Notes under the pieces: model-generated
What the model was told of the DNA's origin: nothing
What the model saw: the letters and a program-made list of their open reading frames with translations, nothing else
Database searches by the model: none
Part shown: piece by piece, positions 42,035 to 50,160 of the stretch
Numbering within the stretch: position 1 is the first letter of the stretch
Layout of the letters: the number at the start of each line of letters is the position of its first letter
From: Sediminibacterium sp.
GTDB taxonomy: Bacteria; Bacteroidota; Bacteroidia; Chitinophagales; Chitinophagaceae
Reading direction: 5' to 3'
Assembly: GCF_019264485.1 (NCBI RefSeq)
Contig: NZ_JAHVAA010000012.1
Coordinates: forward strand, 186,001-250,000
Length of the DNA stretch: 64,000 bases
Position numbers and translations under genes: made by a program

Positions 42035-42586
42035 CTATTTTTTACCCCTTATACGGCTAAGTGTTTCAGGTGCAATCTTCAGGTAAGAGGCAATCATTTT
42101 TAGCGGAAACTGCTGAAAGAGTTGGGGTCTTGAAGAAAAGAGCTGACTATGTTTCTCCTCAGCTGTATTGGCATGATCGAAATAGCGAACCCTTGATACG
42201 GTTTGTTCCAGCACTTTACCCAACTGAAAAAATGAGGGTGATAGCGCAATCAATTCATGTACTGACATGAGCGATAATTCTACAACTGTTAGTTCAGAAT
42301 ATGCTTTGATCGTTACTGTGGAAGGTTTTTGGGTAACAAAACTTGAATGATTCAGGCACCAGTCATCCTTCATATGCAGGTCTATAATATTTTCGTCAAT
42401 ATCATCATACGAAAATTGGTATGCTTCACCTGAAACAATATAAAAAGCCGATTTGCAAACATCCCCTTCATTCAGGAGTATTTCATTCTTTTTAAAATTT
42501 CGGCTGACTGCTTTTTCAGTAAACAGTACCACTTCCTCGGCTGTAAAATGACCAATGCTTTTAAGTAAACCTTCCGTTACATTCAT
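42035..42586 (-). CDS. Crp/Fnr family transcription regulator
   Basis: The 183-residue protein has a cyclic-nucleotide-binding-like beta-barrel (about 22-115, KNEILLNEGDVCKSAFYIVSGEAY) and a C-terminal winged-helix part with FPLKMIASYLKIAPETLSRIRG, the recognition helix pattern of the family. The usual cAMP-contact Arg-Ser pair is not evident, so the ligand is probably not cAMP. It starts 2 bp after the stop of the AraC-type gene, making a two-regulator operon. Confidence 0.88.
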   Translation of the reverse strand: MNVTEGLLKSIGHFTAEEVVLFTEKAVSRNFKKNEILLNEGDVCKSAFYIVSGEAYQFSYDDIDENIIDLHMKDDWCLNHSSFVTQKPSTVTIKAYSELTVVELSLMSVHELIALSPSFFQLGKVLEQTVSRVRYFDHANTAEEKHSQLFSSRPQLFQQFPLKMIASYLKIAPETLSRIRGKK

Positions 42587-42588
42587 GA

Positions 42589-43752
42589 TTAACCCTTTTG
42601 ATTCGAAAGCTGACTCATATATTCAGAAGGCGACTGTCCGGTTACTTTTTTGAAATTCTTGTTAAATGAAGACTTGGAATTGAACCCACATTCATAAGCA
42701 ATGCTCATGATGGTGAACTGGCTGTTTGCCGGAAGGCTGATCAACTTTTTAAATTCTTCTACCCGCAATGTATTAATATAATCAAAAAAGTTTTTGTTTT
42801 CTCTTTCATTAATTACCTGTGAAAGATAATTGGAATGAACATTTAACCTGGCCGCCAGGGTTACAAGCGATAATTCGGGCTCTGTATAGCTTTTTTCTTC
42901 GGCCATTACCTGTTTTAATCTGTTGTGCAGATCTTCAGCCATTTCAGGGGTCAGGCCAGAATTGGCATATTTTTTTTTCTGAAGATTGGTTGCTGTTTCT
43001 TCTTCCGGTGCTGGTTCGGCTATTTCCTTTTTAGCGAATGGTGGTGTTTTAGGCTCAATATCGCCAGCTAAGAAAACCTGTTTTTTTCCAAATATTCCTA
43101 CTTGCCGGATACCGAGAAATCCGAGAAGGGTTACAAAAACAACACCAGCCCCGAAAATGATCGAATTCTTTTTAAATACAATGATGATTATCCAGATTAC
43201 CAATAGTCCATAAATTAAATACCGTAACCAATTCAGGTTAATTCTTTCCTCGTAGGAAAACTGTTCTCCTATATTTTTTTTGTGCTTTCGCAATAAAATA
43301 AATGACCAGATGACATAGACCAATCCCGACAAATGAATGGTGCTAAGTAAAATGGTATTGGCGGTTTCGTACCCTTTCCCTTTATTCAGGTAAATCTCCA
43401 TTTTCTCTTCGGCACTAAGCAGGTATATTGGCATCAGGTAAATAACAGTAATCAATGCCGGCAAAAAATGCAGCCACCATTTCTTTTTATTGGATGGAAG
43501 CAGATTGGTGGAAGCTGCTGTATATAAATAAAGAAACGGGCCATGTAAAAGCGGAAAACAACTTCCCACAGACATTATCCAGTGAATATTATCAATATTG
43601 GCAGGTTGCAGGTTTATTACATACAGAATGGTATGTACAGCAATAGCGAATAGCCAGATAGCTAGAATATTGTCAGCAAGATTTTTGCCTTTCTTGGTGA
43701 CCAAAATCAATAAAAGAAATAAATTGATCCCTAATCCTATGTAGTAAATCAT
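42589..43752 (-). CDS. Membrane-bound AraC-type regulator
   Basis: The 387-residue protein combines about seven N-terminal membrane helices (roughly 1-230) with a C-terminal AraC DNA-binding domain (about 275-385; LAARLNVHSNYLSQVINERE and MSIAYECGFNSKSSFNKNFKKVTGQSPSEY). This 7TM-HTH layout is common in Bacteroidota and suggests direct signalling from membrane to DNA without a separate kinase. It is first in a minus-strand pair with the Crp/Fnr gene. The signal is unknown. Confidence 0.9.
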   Translation of the reverse strand: MIYYIGLGINLFLLLILVTKKGKNLADNILAIWLFAIAVHTILYVINLQPANIDNIHWIMSVGSCFPLLHGPFLYLYTAASTNLLPSNKKKWWLHFLPALITVIYLMPIYLLSAEEKMEIYLNKGKGYETANTILLSTIHLSGLVYVIWSFILLRKHKKNIGEQFSYEERINLNWLRYLIYGLLVIWIIIIVFKKNSIIFGAGVVFVTLLGFLGIRQVGIFGKKQVFLAGDIEPKTPPFAKKEIAEPAPEEETATNLQKKKYANSGLTPEMAEDLHNRLKQVMAEEKSYTEPELSLVTLAARLNVHSNYLSQVINERENKNFFDYINTLRVEEFKKLISLPANSQFTIMSIAYECGFNSKSSFNKNFKKVTGQSPSEYMSQLSNQKG

Positions 43753-43899
43753 CTCGTTGACAATAACTTAACTTTATCCTGCATTCCGGATAAAGTTAAT
43801 TGAAAAATTGACCCAATTGCCCGTATTAGTGCCGTAAGGTAATGCCCCATGCATTACCTTAATAAAAAAGAGCCCTAATTGCTTAGAACTCTTTTCTGG

Positions 43900-43973
43900 T
43901 CGGGACGACTGGATTCGAACCAGCGACCTCTTGCACCCCATGCAAACGCGCTACCGGGCTGCGCTACGTCCCG
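43900..43973 (-). tRNA. tRNA-Pro (anticodon GGG)
   Basis: A 74-nt cloverleaf on the minus strand: acceptor CGGGACG/CGTCCCG, D arm GCGC..GCGC, anticodon stem TTTGC/GCAAG with loop ATGGGGT (anticodon GGG), and T arm GCTGG-TTCGAAT-CCAGT. CCA is not encoded. It should decode CCC and CCU. Confidence 0.92.
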
Positions 43974-43982
43974 CAAAAACCA

Positions 43983-44017
43983 AATCAGACATCTGACATC
44001 TGCCATCAGACATCCGA
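43983..44017. repeat. Heptad tandem array, family K (CATCTGA-type, five units)
   Basis: Five consecutive 7-nt units: AATCAGA, CATCTGA, CATCTGC, CATCAGA, CATCCGA. It lies between tRNA-Pro and the dihydroorotase-like gene, in a divergent region, unlike nearly all other copies. Confidence 0.85.
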
Positions 44018-44085
44018 AAGGGGCTGCAAATATAGGGGTAAAACAAAATTTCAGGTTATATTGCACAAAATTTTATACCCGCTAC

Positions 44086-45348
44086 ATGAAGATCCTCATC
44101 AGGCAGGCTAAGATCGCCGATACAAATGCATCAATCAACAGACAGGTCAGGGATATTTTAATTGAGGATGGTATCATTACGCAAATTGCAGCTAAAATTA
44201 ACGGTTCGGCCGATCAGGAGATCAGTGCTGATGGCTTAACTGTTTCTCCCGGCTGGGTGGATATTTTTGCACATGGCTGCGATCCGGGATTTGAATACAA
44301 AGAAACCCTCGATACACTGGCCGCCGCCGCCGCCGCTGGAGGCTATACACAGGTATTTGCACTGGCCGACAATAAACCCGTTACAGATAATAAGGCACAG
44401 GTAGAATATATCAGGCTGGGGTCACAGCATTTACCCGCCAGCATCCTCCCTATTGGAGCCATCACCCAAAAAATGGAAGGTAATTCACTGGCAGAAATGT
44501 ATGACATGCGCAACAGCGGTGCCGTAGCATTCTCCGATGGTTTGAAACCGGTTCAGTCACCCGGTCTTTTCCTGAAAGCCTTACAATATGTAAAAGCATT
44601 TGATGGCGTGCTCATTCAATTACCTATCGATAAAAGTATCAGTGCAGGCGGACTCATTAACGAGGGTATTGTTTCCACGAGACTGGGTTTACCCGGACTA
44701 CCTACGCTGGCCGAAGAACTTTTTATTAAAAGAGACCTTGATTTACTGAGGTATACCGGTTCAAAATTGCACCTCACGGGTATTTCAACCGCCAATAGTG
44801 TATTGCTGATACAGGCCGCTAAAGCGGAGGGATTAGCGGTAACCTGCAGTGTTACACCTTATCACCTGTTTTTCTGTGATGAGGATCTGCAAGAATATGA
44901 TACCAACCTGAAAGTAAATCCACCCCTTCGCTCCAGGGCCGATATGCTGGCTTTGCGTAAAGCGGTACAGGATGGCGTAATAGATTGTATTGCTTCGCAC
45001 CATATACCCCAGGACTGGGATCATAAGACCTGCGAATTTGAATATGCTGCTTATGGTATGCTGGGTTTACAAACCGTATTTGCTGTGCTGAACGAAACCA
45101 TTCCCGGTTTAAATGATGAGGCATTGGTGGCACTGTTATCCAACAATGCACGTAATATTTTTGGCTTAACACAGACCAATATTCAGGAAGGTGCGGAGGC
45201 AGAACTGACTTTGTTTTCAAGATCGGCGGGCAGTATGCTGACAAAAGAAAACCTGAAAAGCAAATCTGCCAATACTGCTTTTATGAACAGACCCATGAAA
45301 GGCGCTGTGTTGGCCACTATCCATAAAGGTCAAATTCATCAACCATAA
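44086..45348 (+). CDS. Dihydroorotase homologue lacking catalytic residues (pseudo-DHO)
   Basis: The 420-residue protein has the full length and fold pattern of type I dihydroorotases (VSPGWVDIFAHGCDPGFE, LKVNPPLRSRADMLALR, GMLGLQTVF). Key residues are replaced: the metal motif DxHxHxR is D-I-F-A-H-G-C (H61F, R65C), the HxxH of the 229-232 region is HLTG, TPHH is TPYH (257-260), and the catalytic TDHAPH is SHHIPQ (304-309). It should not bind the metal pair or catalyse ring closure. Known pseudo-DHOs serve as scaffolds for aspartate carbamoyltransferase; that role is inferred. The start is the ATG at 44086, since the track ORF runs through the tRNA gene. Confidence 0.85.
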   Translation: MKILIRQAKIADTNASINRQVRDILIEDGIITQIAAKINGSADQEISADGLTVSPGWVDIFAHGCDPGFEYKETLDTLAAAAAAGGYTQVFALADNKPVTDNKAQVEYIRLGSQHLPASILPIGAITQKMEGNSLAEMYDMRNSGAVAFSDGLKPVQSPGLFLKALQYVKAFDGVLIQLPIDKSISAGGLINEGIVSTRLGLPGLPTLAEELFIKRDLDLLRYTGSKLHLTGISTANSVLLIQAAKAEGLAVTCSVTPYHLFFCDEDLQEYDTNLKVNPPLRSRADMLALRKAVQDGVIDCIASHHIPQDWDHKTCEFEYAAYGMLGLQTVFAVLNETIPGLNDEALVALLSNNARNIFGLTQTNIQEGAEAELTLFSRSAGSMLTKENLKSKSANTAFMNRPMKGAVLATIHKGQIHQP

Positions 45349-45360
45349 ACCAACTGATAC

Positions 45361-45903
45361 ATGAAACCTAACTTCAATCAAACTGCCATTACCTATGGCG
45401 TCATTACAGGTTTAATTTTTCTGGTCATCACTTTTGCGGCATGGGCTGTGGGAAGTGCAGAATCTTTTGTTAACATTACCGGTATCGCCGTTTTCGTTCC
45501 CTATGTAATTGTTACACTGATTATAGTTGGGATTAAAATTCGCAAGCAAAATGATAACCTGATGACTTTTGCTGAAGCACTCAAATTTACTTTCCTGGCT
45601 TATGTGGTTTATGCAATTATAGAAGCTATTGGTAATTATGTTCTCTATGCCTGGGTTGACCCCGACCTTACCGCAAAAGTGTTTGAAATTGGTTTGAAGA
45701 AAACACAAAAAATGATGGAAGCTTTTGGTGCATCAGAACAGCAGATGGAAGATGCAATGGATAAAGTAAAAAATGAACCTCAGCATACTTCTTTCAAACA
45801 GATTTTCCTTGGTCTGGGCGTAACGCTTATATGGAACTTTGTTAAATCTTTATTGATCAGCCTTATTATCAGAAGAGAGCCTAAATTCGAGGATCAATTA
45901 TAA
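45361..45903 (+). CDS. DUF4199 membrane protein
   Basis: The 180-residue protein has four predicted membrane helices (about 12-32, 40-60, 75-98, 148-170) and a charged, Met-rich periplasmic loop (GLKKTQKMMEAFGASEQQMED). It matches the Bacteroidota DUF4199 family, whose function is unknown. It lies 12 bp after the dihydroorotase-like gene and 8 bp before a glycosyltransferase, so it belongs to a plus-strand operon. Confidence 0.85.
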   Translation: MKPNFNQTAITYGVITGLIFLVITFAAWAVGSAESFVNITGIAVFVPYVIVTLIIVGIKIRKQNDNLMTFAEALKFTFLAYVVYAIIEAIGNYVLYAWVDPDLTAKVFEIGLKKTQKMMEAFGASEQQMEDAMDKVKNEPQHTSFKQIFLGLGVTLIWNFVKSLLISLIIRREPKFEDQL

Positions 45904-45911
45904 ATTCAAGT

Positions 45912-46856
45912 ATGGATCTGTCAATAGTCGTTCCCCTTTTAAATGAAGACGAGTCGCTTCCCGAATTATGCGGATGGATTGAGTCTGTAATGCAGCAGAA
46001 TGGCTATTCCTATGAAGTGATCCTGGTGGATGACGGCAGTACCGATGCCAGTTGGGAAGTAATACAAACCATTGGAACAAAGAATTCGAATTTCAAAGGC
46101 ATCAAGTTTCAACGTAATTATGGTAAATCAGCCGCATTAAATGAAGGTTTTAAAGCAGCCAGTGGTGATGTAATCATTACCATGGATGCAGATATGCAGG
46201 ATTCTCCCGACGAGATACCTGAACTTCGCCGTATGATCATTGAAGAAGGTTATGATATGGTGAGTGGCTGGAAGAAAAAAAGATTTGATAACACACTCAC
46301 TAAAAATATTCCTTCGAAATTATTCAATGCTGTTGCGCGGAAAAGTTCAGGTATCCGTTTACACGATTTTAACTGCGGACTAAAGGCATACAGAAAAAAA
46401 GTAGTGAAGAGTATTGAAGTATATGGCGAAATGCATCGTTATATACCTATTCTCGCTAAATGGAGCGGTTTCAGAAAGATTGGAGAAAAAGTGGTAGAAC
46501 ACCGTGCACGTAAATACGGTGTTACAAAATTTGGCTGGCAGCGTTTTGTCAACGGCTTTCTCGATCTGGCTACTATTATGTTCTTAGGTAAGTTTGGTAA
46601 AAGACCCATGCAGTTTTTTGGCTTGCTGGGTACCCTGTTTTTCCTGGTAGGTTTGGGAGCCAGTATATCACTGGTGATTGCCAAATTTATTTCAACTGAT
46701 TTCTCTCTCACCAACAGACCCAGTTTTTATATTGCTTTAACCACTATGATTATTGGTATGCAATTATTCCTCACAGGTTTTGTGGCGGAACTGGTGGCCC
46801 GCAATGCTTCGGAAAGAAACGTATACCTCATTGAAGAAAAATCGGGACTGGACTGA
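45912..46856 (+). CDS. Family 2 glycosyltransferase (polyprenyl-phosphate type)
   Basis: The 314-residue protein has a GT-A domain (about 1-225; VVPLLNEDESLPELCGWIE, ILVDDGSTDASWEVIQ, DADMQDSPDEIPE) and two C-terminal membrane helices (about 232-255 and 267-292). This layout is that of GtrB/ArnC/DPM1-like enzymes, which transfer a sugar to undecaprenyl phosphate at the inner membrane. The donor sugar is unknown. Next gene 11 bp downstream. Confidence 0.9.
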   Translation: MDLSIVVPLLNEDESLPELCGWIESVMQQNGYSYEVILVDDGSTDASWEVIQTIGTKNSNFKGIKFQRNYGKSAALNEGFKAASGDVIITMDADMQDSPDEIPELRRMIIEEGYDMVSGWKKKRFDNTLTKNIPSKLFNAVARKSSGIRLHDFNCGLKAYRKKVVKSIEVYGEMHRYIPILAKWSGFRKIGEKVVEHRARKYGVTKFGWQRFVNGFLDLATIMFLGKFGKRPMQFFGLLGTLFFLVGLGASISLVIAKFISTDFSLTNRPSFYIALTTMIIGMQLFLTGFVAELVARNASERNVYLIEEKSGLD

Positions 46857-46867
46857 TTGAATGATGC

Positions 46868-48004
46868 ATGAAGAAAAAAATTATCATCATCGGATCTGCC
46901 TGGCCACTCAGAGGCGGTGGCATTGCTACTTTTAATGAAAGACTGGCCCGGGCATTTATGCAGGAAGGCCATGAAGTAATTATTTATAGTTTTTCTTTAC
47001 AATACCCTTCGTTTTTATTCCCCGGTAAATCGCAATATGGCAATGAGCCAAAACCGGCTGATCTAACCATCAGGTCTATTATCAATTCCATCAATCCATA
47101 CAACTGGATCCGGTCTGGTAATAAAATCAAAAAAGAAAATGCTGATCTTATAGTTGTCCGTTACTGGTTACCTTTTATGGGTCCATGTTTAGGCACTATA
47201 CTGCGTATTATTCATAAAAACCGCCGTTCAAAAATTGTATGCATTGCAGACAATGTTATTCCGCATGAAAAAAGAATGGGCGACATGCCTTTTACCCGCT
47301 ATTTCATAAAGCCGGTAGATGCATTTATTACCCTGAGTGAGAAAGTGCTGAACGACTTAAAACAGTTTACACAGAAGCCTGCCATCGCTACAGTGCATCC
47401 TTTATATGACAATTTTGGGGAACCGATTGATAAAGCGGATGCCAGAAAAACATTGGGTATTGCTGCCGACAAAAAACTGATCCTTTTTTTTGGATTTATC
47501 CGTCAATACAAAGGGCTTGATCTTTTACTCAGGGCCATGGCAGTGTTAAAAGAAAAACAGGATGCTCCTACCCTGTTGATTGCCGGAGAGTTTTATGAAA
47601 ATGAGCAACAATACCAGCTTTTAATTGATGAACTGAATATCCGCGACCTGCTGATTCTGCGAACAGATTTTATTCCGGATAATGAAGTGCGTAATTATCT
47701 CTGTGCGGCAGATTTTGTGATACAGCCCTACCGCCATGCCACACAATCAGGTATTACACCCCTGTCTTATCATTTTGAAAAACCCATGCTGGTTACCAAT
47801 GTGGGCGCTTTACCGTCGATGGTGCCACATGAACAGGTAGGCATAGTTACCGAACCCGATCCGCTATCCATTGCCAATGGCATTCAACAGTTATACAGTT
47901 TAGGCGAAGCGCATTTTTTGTTTCATCTTCGTAATGAGAAAAAAAAATACAACTGGCAGGGTCTTACAGATTGTATCTGGCAGTTGGTTGAAAAAGTAAA
48001 CTAA
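46868..48004 (+). CDS. GT-B family glycosyltransferase (GT4-like)
   Basis: The 378-residue protein begins KKIIIIGSAWPLRGGGIATF, a nucleotide-binding glycine motif of GT4-type enzymes, and has the C-terminal domain motifs LILFFGFIRQYKGLDLLLRA and FVIQPYRHATQSGITPLSYHF (the E/S-G region), then KPMLVTNVGALPS. It should add a sugar to an envelope glycan or lipid. Part of the same operon as the GT2 and GmhA genes. Confidence 0.87.
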   Translation: MKKKIIIIGSAWPLRGGGIATFNERLARAFMQEGHEVIIYSFSLQYPSFLFPGKSQYGNEPKPADLTIRSIINSINPYNWIRSGNKIKKENADLIVVRYWLPFMGPCLGTILRIIHKNRRSKIVCIADNVIPHEKRMGDMPFTRYFIKPVDAFITLSEKVLNDLKQFTQKPAIATVHPLYDNFGEPIDKADARKTLGIAADKKLILFFGFIRQYKGLDLLLRAMAVLKEKQDAPTLLIAGEFYENEQQYQLLIDELNIRDLLILRTDFIPDNEVRNYLCAADFVIQPYRHATQSGITPLSYHFEKPMLVTNVGALPSMVPHEQVGIVTEPDPLSIANGIQQLYSLGEAHFLFHLRNEKKKYNWQGLTDCIWQLVEKVN

Positions 48005-48010
48005 CAGTAT

Positions 48011-48589
48011 ATGGCAACAAGAATTCATGAAATCATAGCATCATCCATACAGGTAAAACAAAGCATATTGAATGATGAAGCCTTACAACAAACCGTTCAG
48101 CAAATAACAGATGCTGTTGTTGAAGCATTTGAATCGGGACATAAAGTAATGTTTTGCGGCAATGGCGGCAGTGCTGCCGATGCCCAACACCTGGCTGCAG
48201 AGTTTTCGGGTCGCTTTTATAAAAACAGAAGAGCATTACCTTCTGATGCATTGCATTGCAACAGTTCTTACCTCACTGCTGTGGCCAATGATTATAGTTA
48301 TGATGATATTTATAGTCGCCTCGTAGATGGCACCATGGAAAAAGGAGATGTACTGATCGGTATCAGCACATCGGGCAACTCACCCAATATTGTAAAAGCT
48401 TTTGAAACCGCGCGCAGTAAAGGCATTACCACCGTAGGTTTTACAGGCGCTTCGGGCGGAAAGATGAAAGAACACTCAGATTTTTTACTGAATATTCCTT
48501 CTACAGATACTCCACGTATACAGGAGAGTCATATTATGCTGGGACATATTATTTGCGAACTCACGGAAGCAGCTATTTTTAAAGGTTAA
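48011..48589 (+). CDS. gmhA: Sedoheptulose-7-phosphate isomerase
   Basis: The 192-residue SIS-domain protein fits GmhA, which converts sedoheptulose 7-phosphate to D-glycero-D-manno-heptose 7-phosphate, the first step of heptose synthesis for surface glycans. Signature stretches are MFCGNGGSAADAQHLAAEF (with the catalytic Glu), GISTSGNSPNIVKAFETA and the C-terminal QESHIMLGHIICEL (catalytic His). The sugar kinase (HldE-like) is not in the window, but a GmhB-like phosphatase follows after 9 bp. Confidence 0.9.
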   Translation: MATRIHEIIASSIQVKQSILNDEALQQTVQQITDAVVEAFESGHKVMFCGNGGSAADAQHLAAEFSGRFYKNRRALPSDALHCNSSYLTAVANDYSYDDIYSRLVDGTMEKGDVLIGISTSGNSPNIVKAFETARSKGITTVGFTGASGGKMKEHSDFLLNIPSTDTPRIQESHIMLGHIICELTEAAIFKG

Positions 48590-48598
48590 GACGATATT

Positions 48599-49156
48599 AT
48601 GTTAGCACTGGATCAGGTAAATAATCAATGGACCCTTTTTTTGGATCGTGATGGCGTATTAAACCATGAAAAAAATAATGATTATGTACTCAGCTGGAAC
48701 GAATTCAGGTTTTATGAAGGTGTTCCTGAGGCACTTGCATTATTAGCCGGCCGTTTCAAACATATTGTCATTGTTACCAACCAGAAAGGTGTGGGTAAGG
48801 GAGTAATGGGTTTGTCGGATTTACTGGAGATACACAGCAATATGTTATCACTGATTGAAAAGGCGGGCGGGCGGATTGACAAAGTTTATTTCTGCTCCGA
48901 TCTTTCAGATGATTCACCCAACCGTAAACCCCAGCCCGGTATGGCTTTTCAGGCGCAACATGATTTTCCGGGTATTGATTTAGCTAAAAGTATCATGGTA
49001 GGCAACCGACCCAGTGATATGAAATTTGGCAGAAATGCGGGTATGCATACGGTATACCTTGCTACCACGCATCCCGAAACACCCTTTCCTCACCCTGATA
49101 TTGATCTCCGATTTAACAGTTTGGTTGAATTTGCACATACAATTACTGCTGTATAA
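48599..49156 (+). CDS. HAD-IIIA phosphatase, GmhB-like
   Basis: The 185-residue protein is a HAD phosphatase with the nucleophile motif FLDRDGVLN, motif II VTNQKGVGKG, Lys in NRKPQPGM and motif IV VGNRPSDMKFGRNAG. This is the HisB-N/GmhB subfamily, and after gmhA it would logically dephosphorylate heptose 1,7-bisphosphate. However, the Cys/His zinc-binding loop of classical GmhB is missing (YFCSDLSDDSPNRKP has only one Cys), so substrate assignment is uncertain. Confidence 0.82.
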   Translation: MLALDQVNNQWTLFLDRDGVLNHEKNNDYVLSWNEFRFYEGVPEALALLAGRFKHIVIVTNQKGVGKGVMGLSDLLEIHSNMLSLIEKAGGRIDKVYFCSDLSDDSPNRKPQPGMAFQAQHDFPGIDLAKSIMVGNRPSDMKFGRNAGMHTVYLATTHPETPFPHPDIDLRFNSLVEFAHTITAV

Positions 49157-49194
49157 GAAAAACACAAAAATGTTTTTCATCGTTTTGATTGGTT

Positions 49195-49202
49195 TAATTT
49201 TG
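49195..49202 (+). promoter_or_regulatory. -7-like element TAATTTTG
   Basis: An exact TAnnTTTG match ends 6 bp before the ATG at 49209. No standard -33 box is visible. It could give the secreted protein its own promoter within the operon. Confidence 0.3.
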
Positions 49203-49208
49203 CAGTAT

Positions 49209-50096
49209 ATGAGAGTATTGCTGTTTATCTTTTTATTGCTCGCCGGTCTTACTACTGTTACCGCACAGGACGACCGTATGCATATGCAGCAAATGGAGGA
49301 TGAAATAAAGCCACTGGCTTATACCATCATGAACGATAATGATTTTATTACCCGTTTTCGTGCCGACAGCGCTTTTATCCGCGGATTGGTAAGGGCATTA
49401 CGAACGCCTCATTCCTTTCGCTACCGTTTTGATTCGCTCACCAGCATCTCTCAACTATACGCCCCCGACAGCAGTTTCCGCATTTTTACCTGGCAGTTGC
49501 AAATGGAAGACATGAACCATTTTCGCCAGAAAGGTGCCATTCAAATGCGCACCGCCGACGGATCGCTGAAACTCTTCCCCTTATTCGATGTTTCAAAATA
49601 CACGGAAGCGCCTGTTGATTCGGTTCGTAATGTACAGAACTGGATTGGTGCCGTTTATTATAATATCATACAGACCAAATACAATAACCGCAATTACTAT
49701 ACCCTTTTTGGTTATGATGAAAATGATGCGCGCAGTACCAAAAAATGGATGGAAGTATTAACTTTTGATGCCAATGGTGCGCCCCTTTTTGGAGGCCGTT
49801 ATTTTAATTACCGCGAAGATGACCTGAAACCCAAACAACCTGCTTTCCGCTTCTGTGTTGAATTTAAAAAAGAAGCCAACGCCAAACTTAATTACGATCC
49901 TGAACTAGATATGATTGTACTTGCTCATCTGGTAAGTGAAGAAGGTGATACCAAAAAGAAACATACACTGGTTCCTTACGGAACATTTGAAGGCTTCAAA
50001 TGGCTGGGAGGAAGATGGGTGCATCAACCCGATATTAAAGAAGCCAATCCCGATGCAAGAGTGAATCCGGATCAGACGAGGAAGAAACAACAGTAG
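49209..50096 (+). CDS. Secreted protein of unknown function
   Basis: The 295-residue protein has a clean signal peptide (about 1-19, LLAGLTTVTAQ). The mature part contains FRIFTWQLQMEDMNHFRQKG and YYTLFGYDENDARSTKKWMEVLTFD, a pattern common to an uncharacterised Bacteroidota family. The C-terminus is rich in Asn/Pro/Lys. The track start at 49026 overlaps the HAD gene, and the ATG at 49209 gives the signal peptide. It is the last gene of the plus-strand operon and is convergent with lepA. Confidence 0.8.
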   Translation: MRVLLFIFLLLAGLTTVTAQDDRMHMQQMEDEIKPLAYTIMNDNDFITRFRADSAFIRGLVRALRTPHSFRYRFDSLTSISQLYAPDSSFRIFTWQLQMEDMNHFRQKGAIQMRTADGSLKLFPLFDVSKYTEAPVDSVRNVQNWIGAVYYNIIQTKYNNRNYYTLFGYDENDARSTKKWMEVLTFDANGAPLFGGRYFNYREDDLKPKQPAFRFCVEFKKEANAKLNYDPELDMIVLAHLVSEEGDTKKKHTLVPYGTFEGFKWLGGRWVHQPDIKEANPDARVNPDQTRKKQQ

Positions 50097-50103
50097 AACA
50101 GAA

Positions 50104-50145
50104 GAATATCGAATATCCAATTTCGAAGTTGGATATTCGATATTC
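50104..50145. repeat. Convergent-junction hairpin, family G (GAATATC units)
   Basis: A perfect 17-bp stem GAATATCGAATATCCAA (50104-50120) is mirrored at 50129-50145, and outer AACAGA..GAAT/ATTC..TCTGTT segments extend it. It lies between the secreted-protein gene and lepA and shares its units with 57740-57824. Confidence 0.9.
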
Positions 50146-50160
50146 GACATTCATCTGTTA

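Noticed and set aside
43879-44085. N-terminal extension of the dihydroorotase-like ORF
   Set aside because: It reads through the tRNA-Pro gene and a heptad repeat; the family start is the ATG at 44086.
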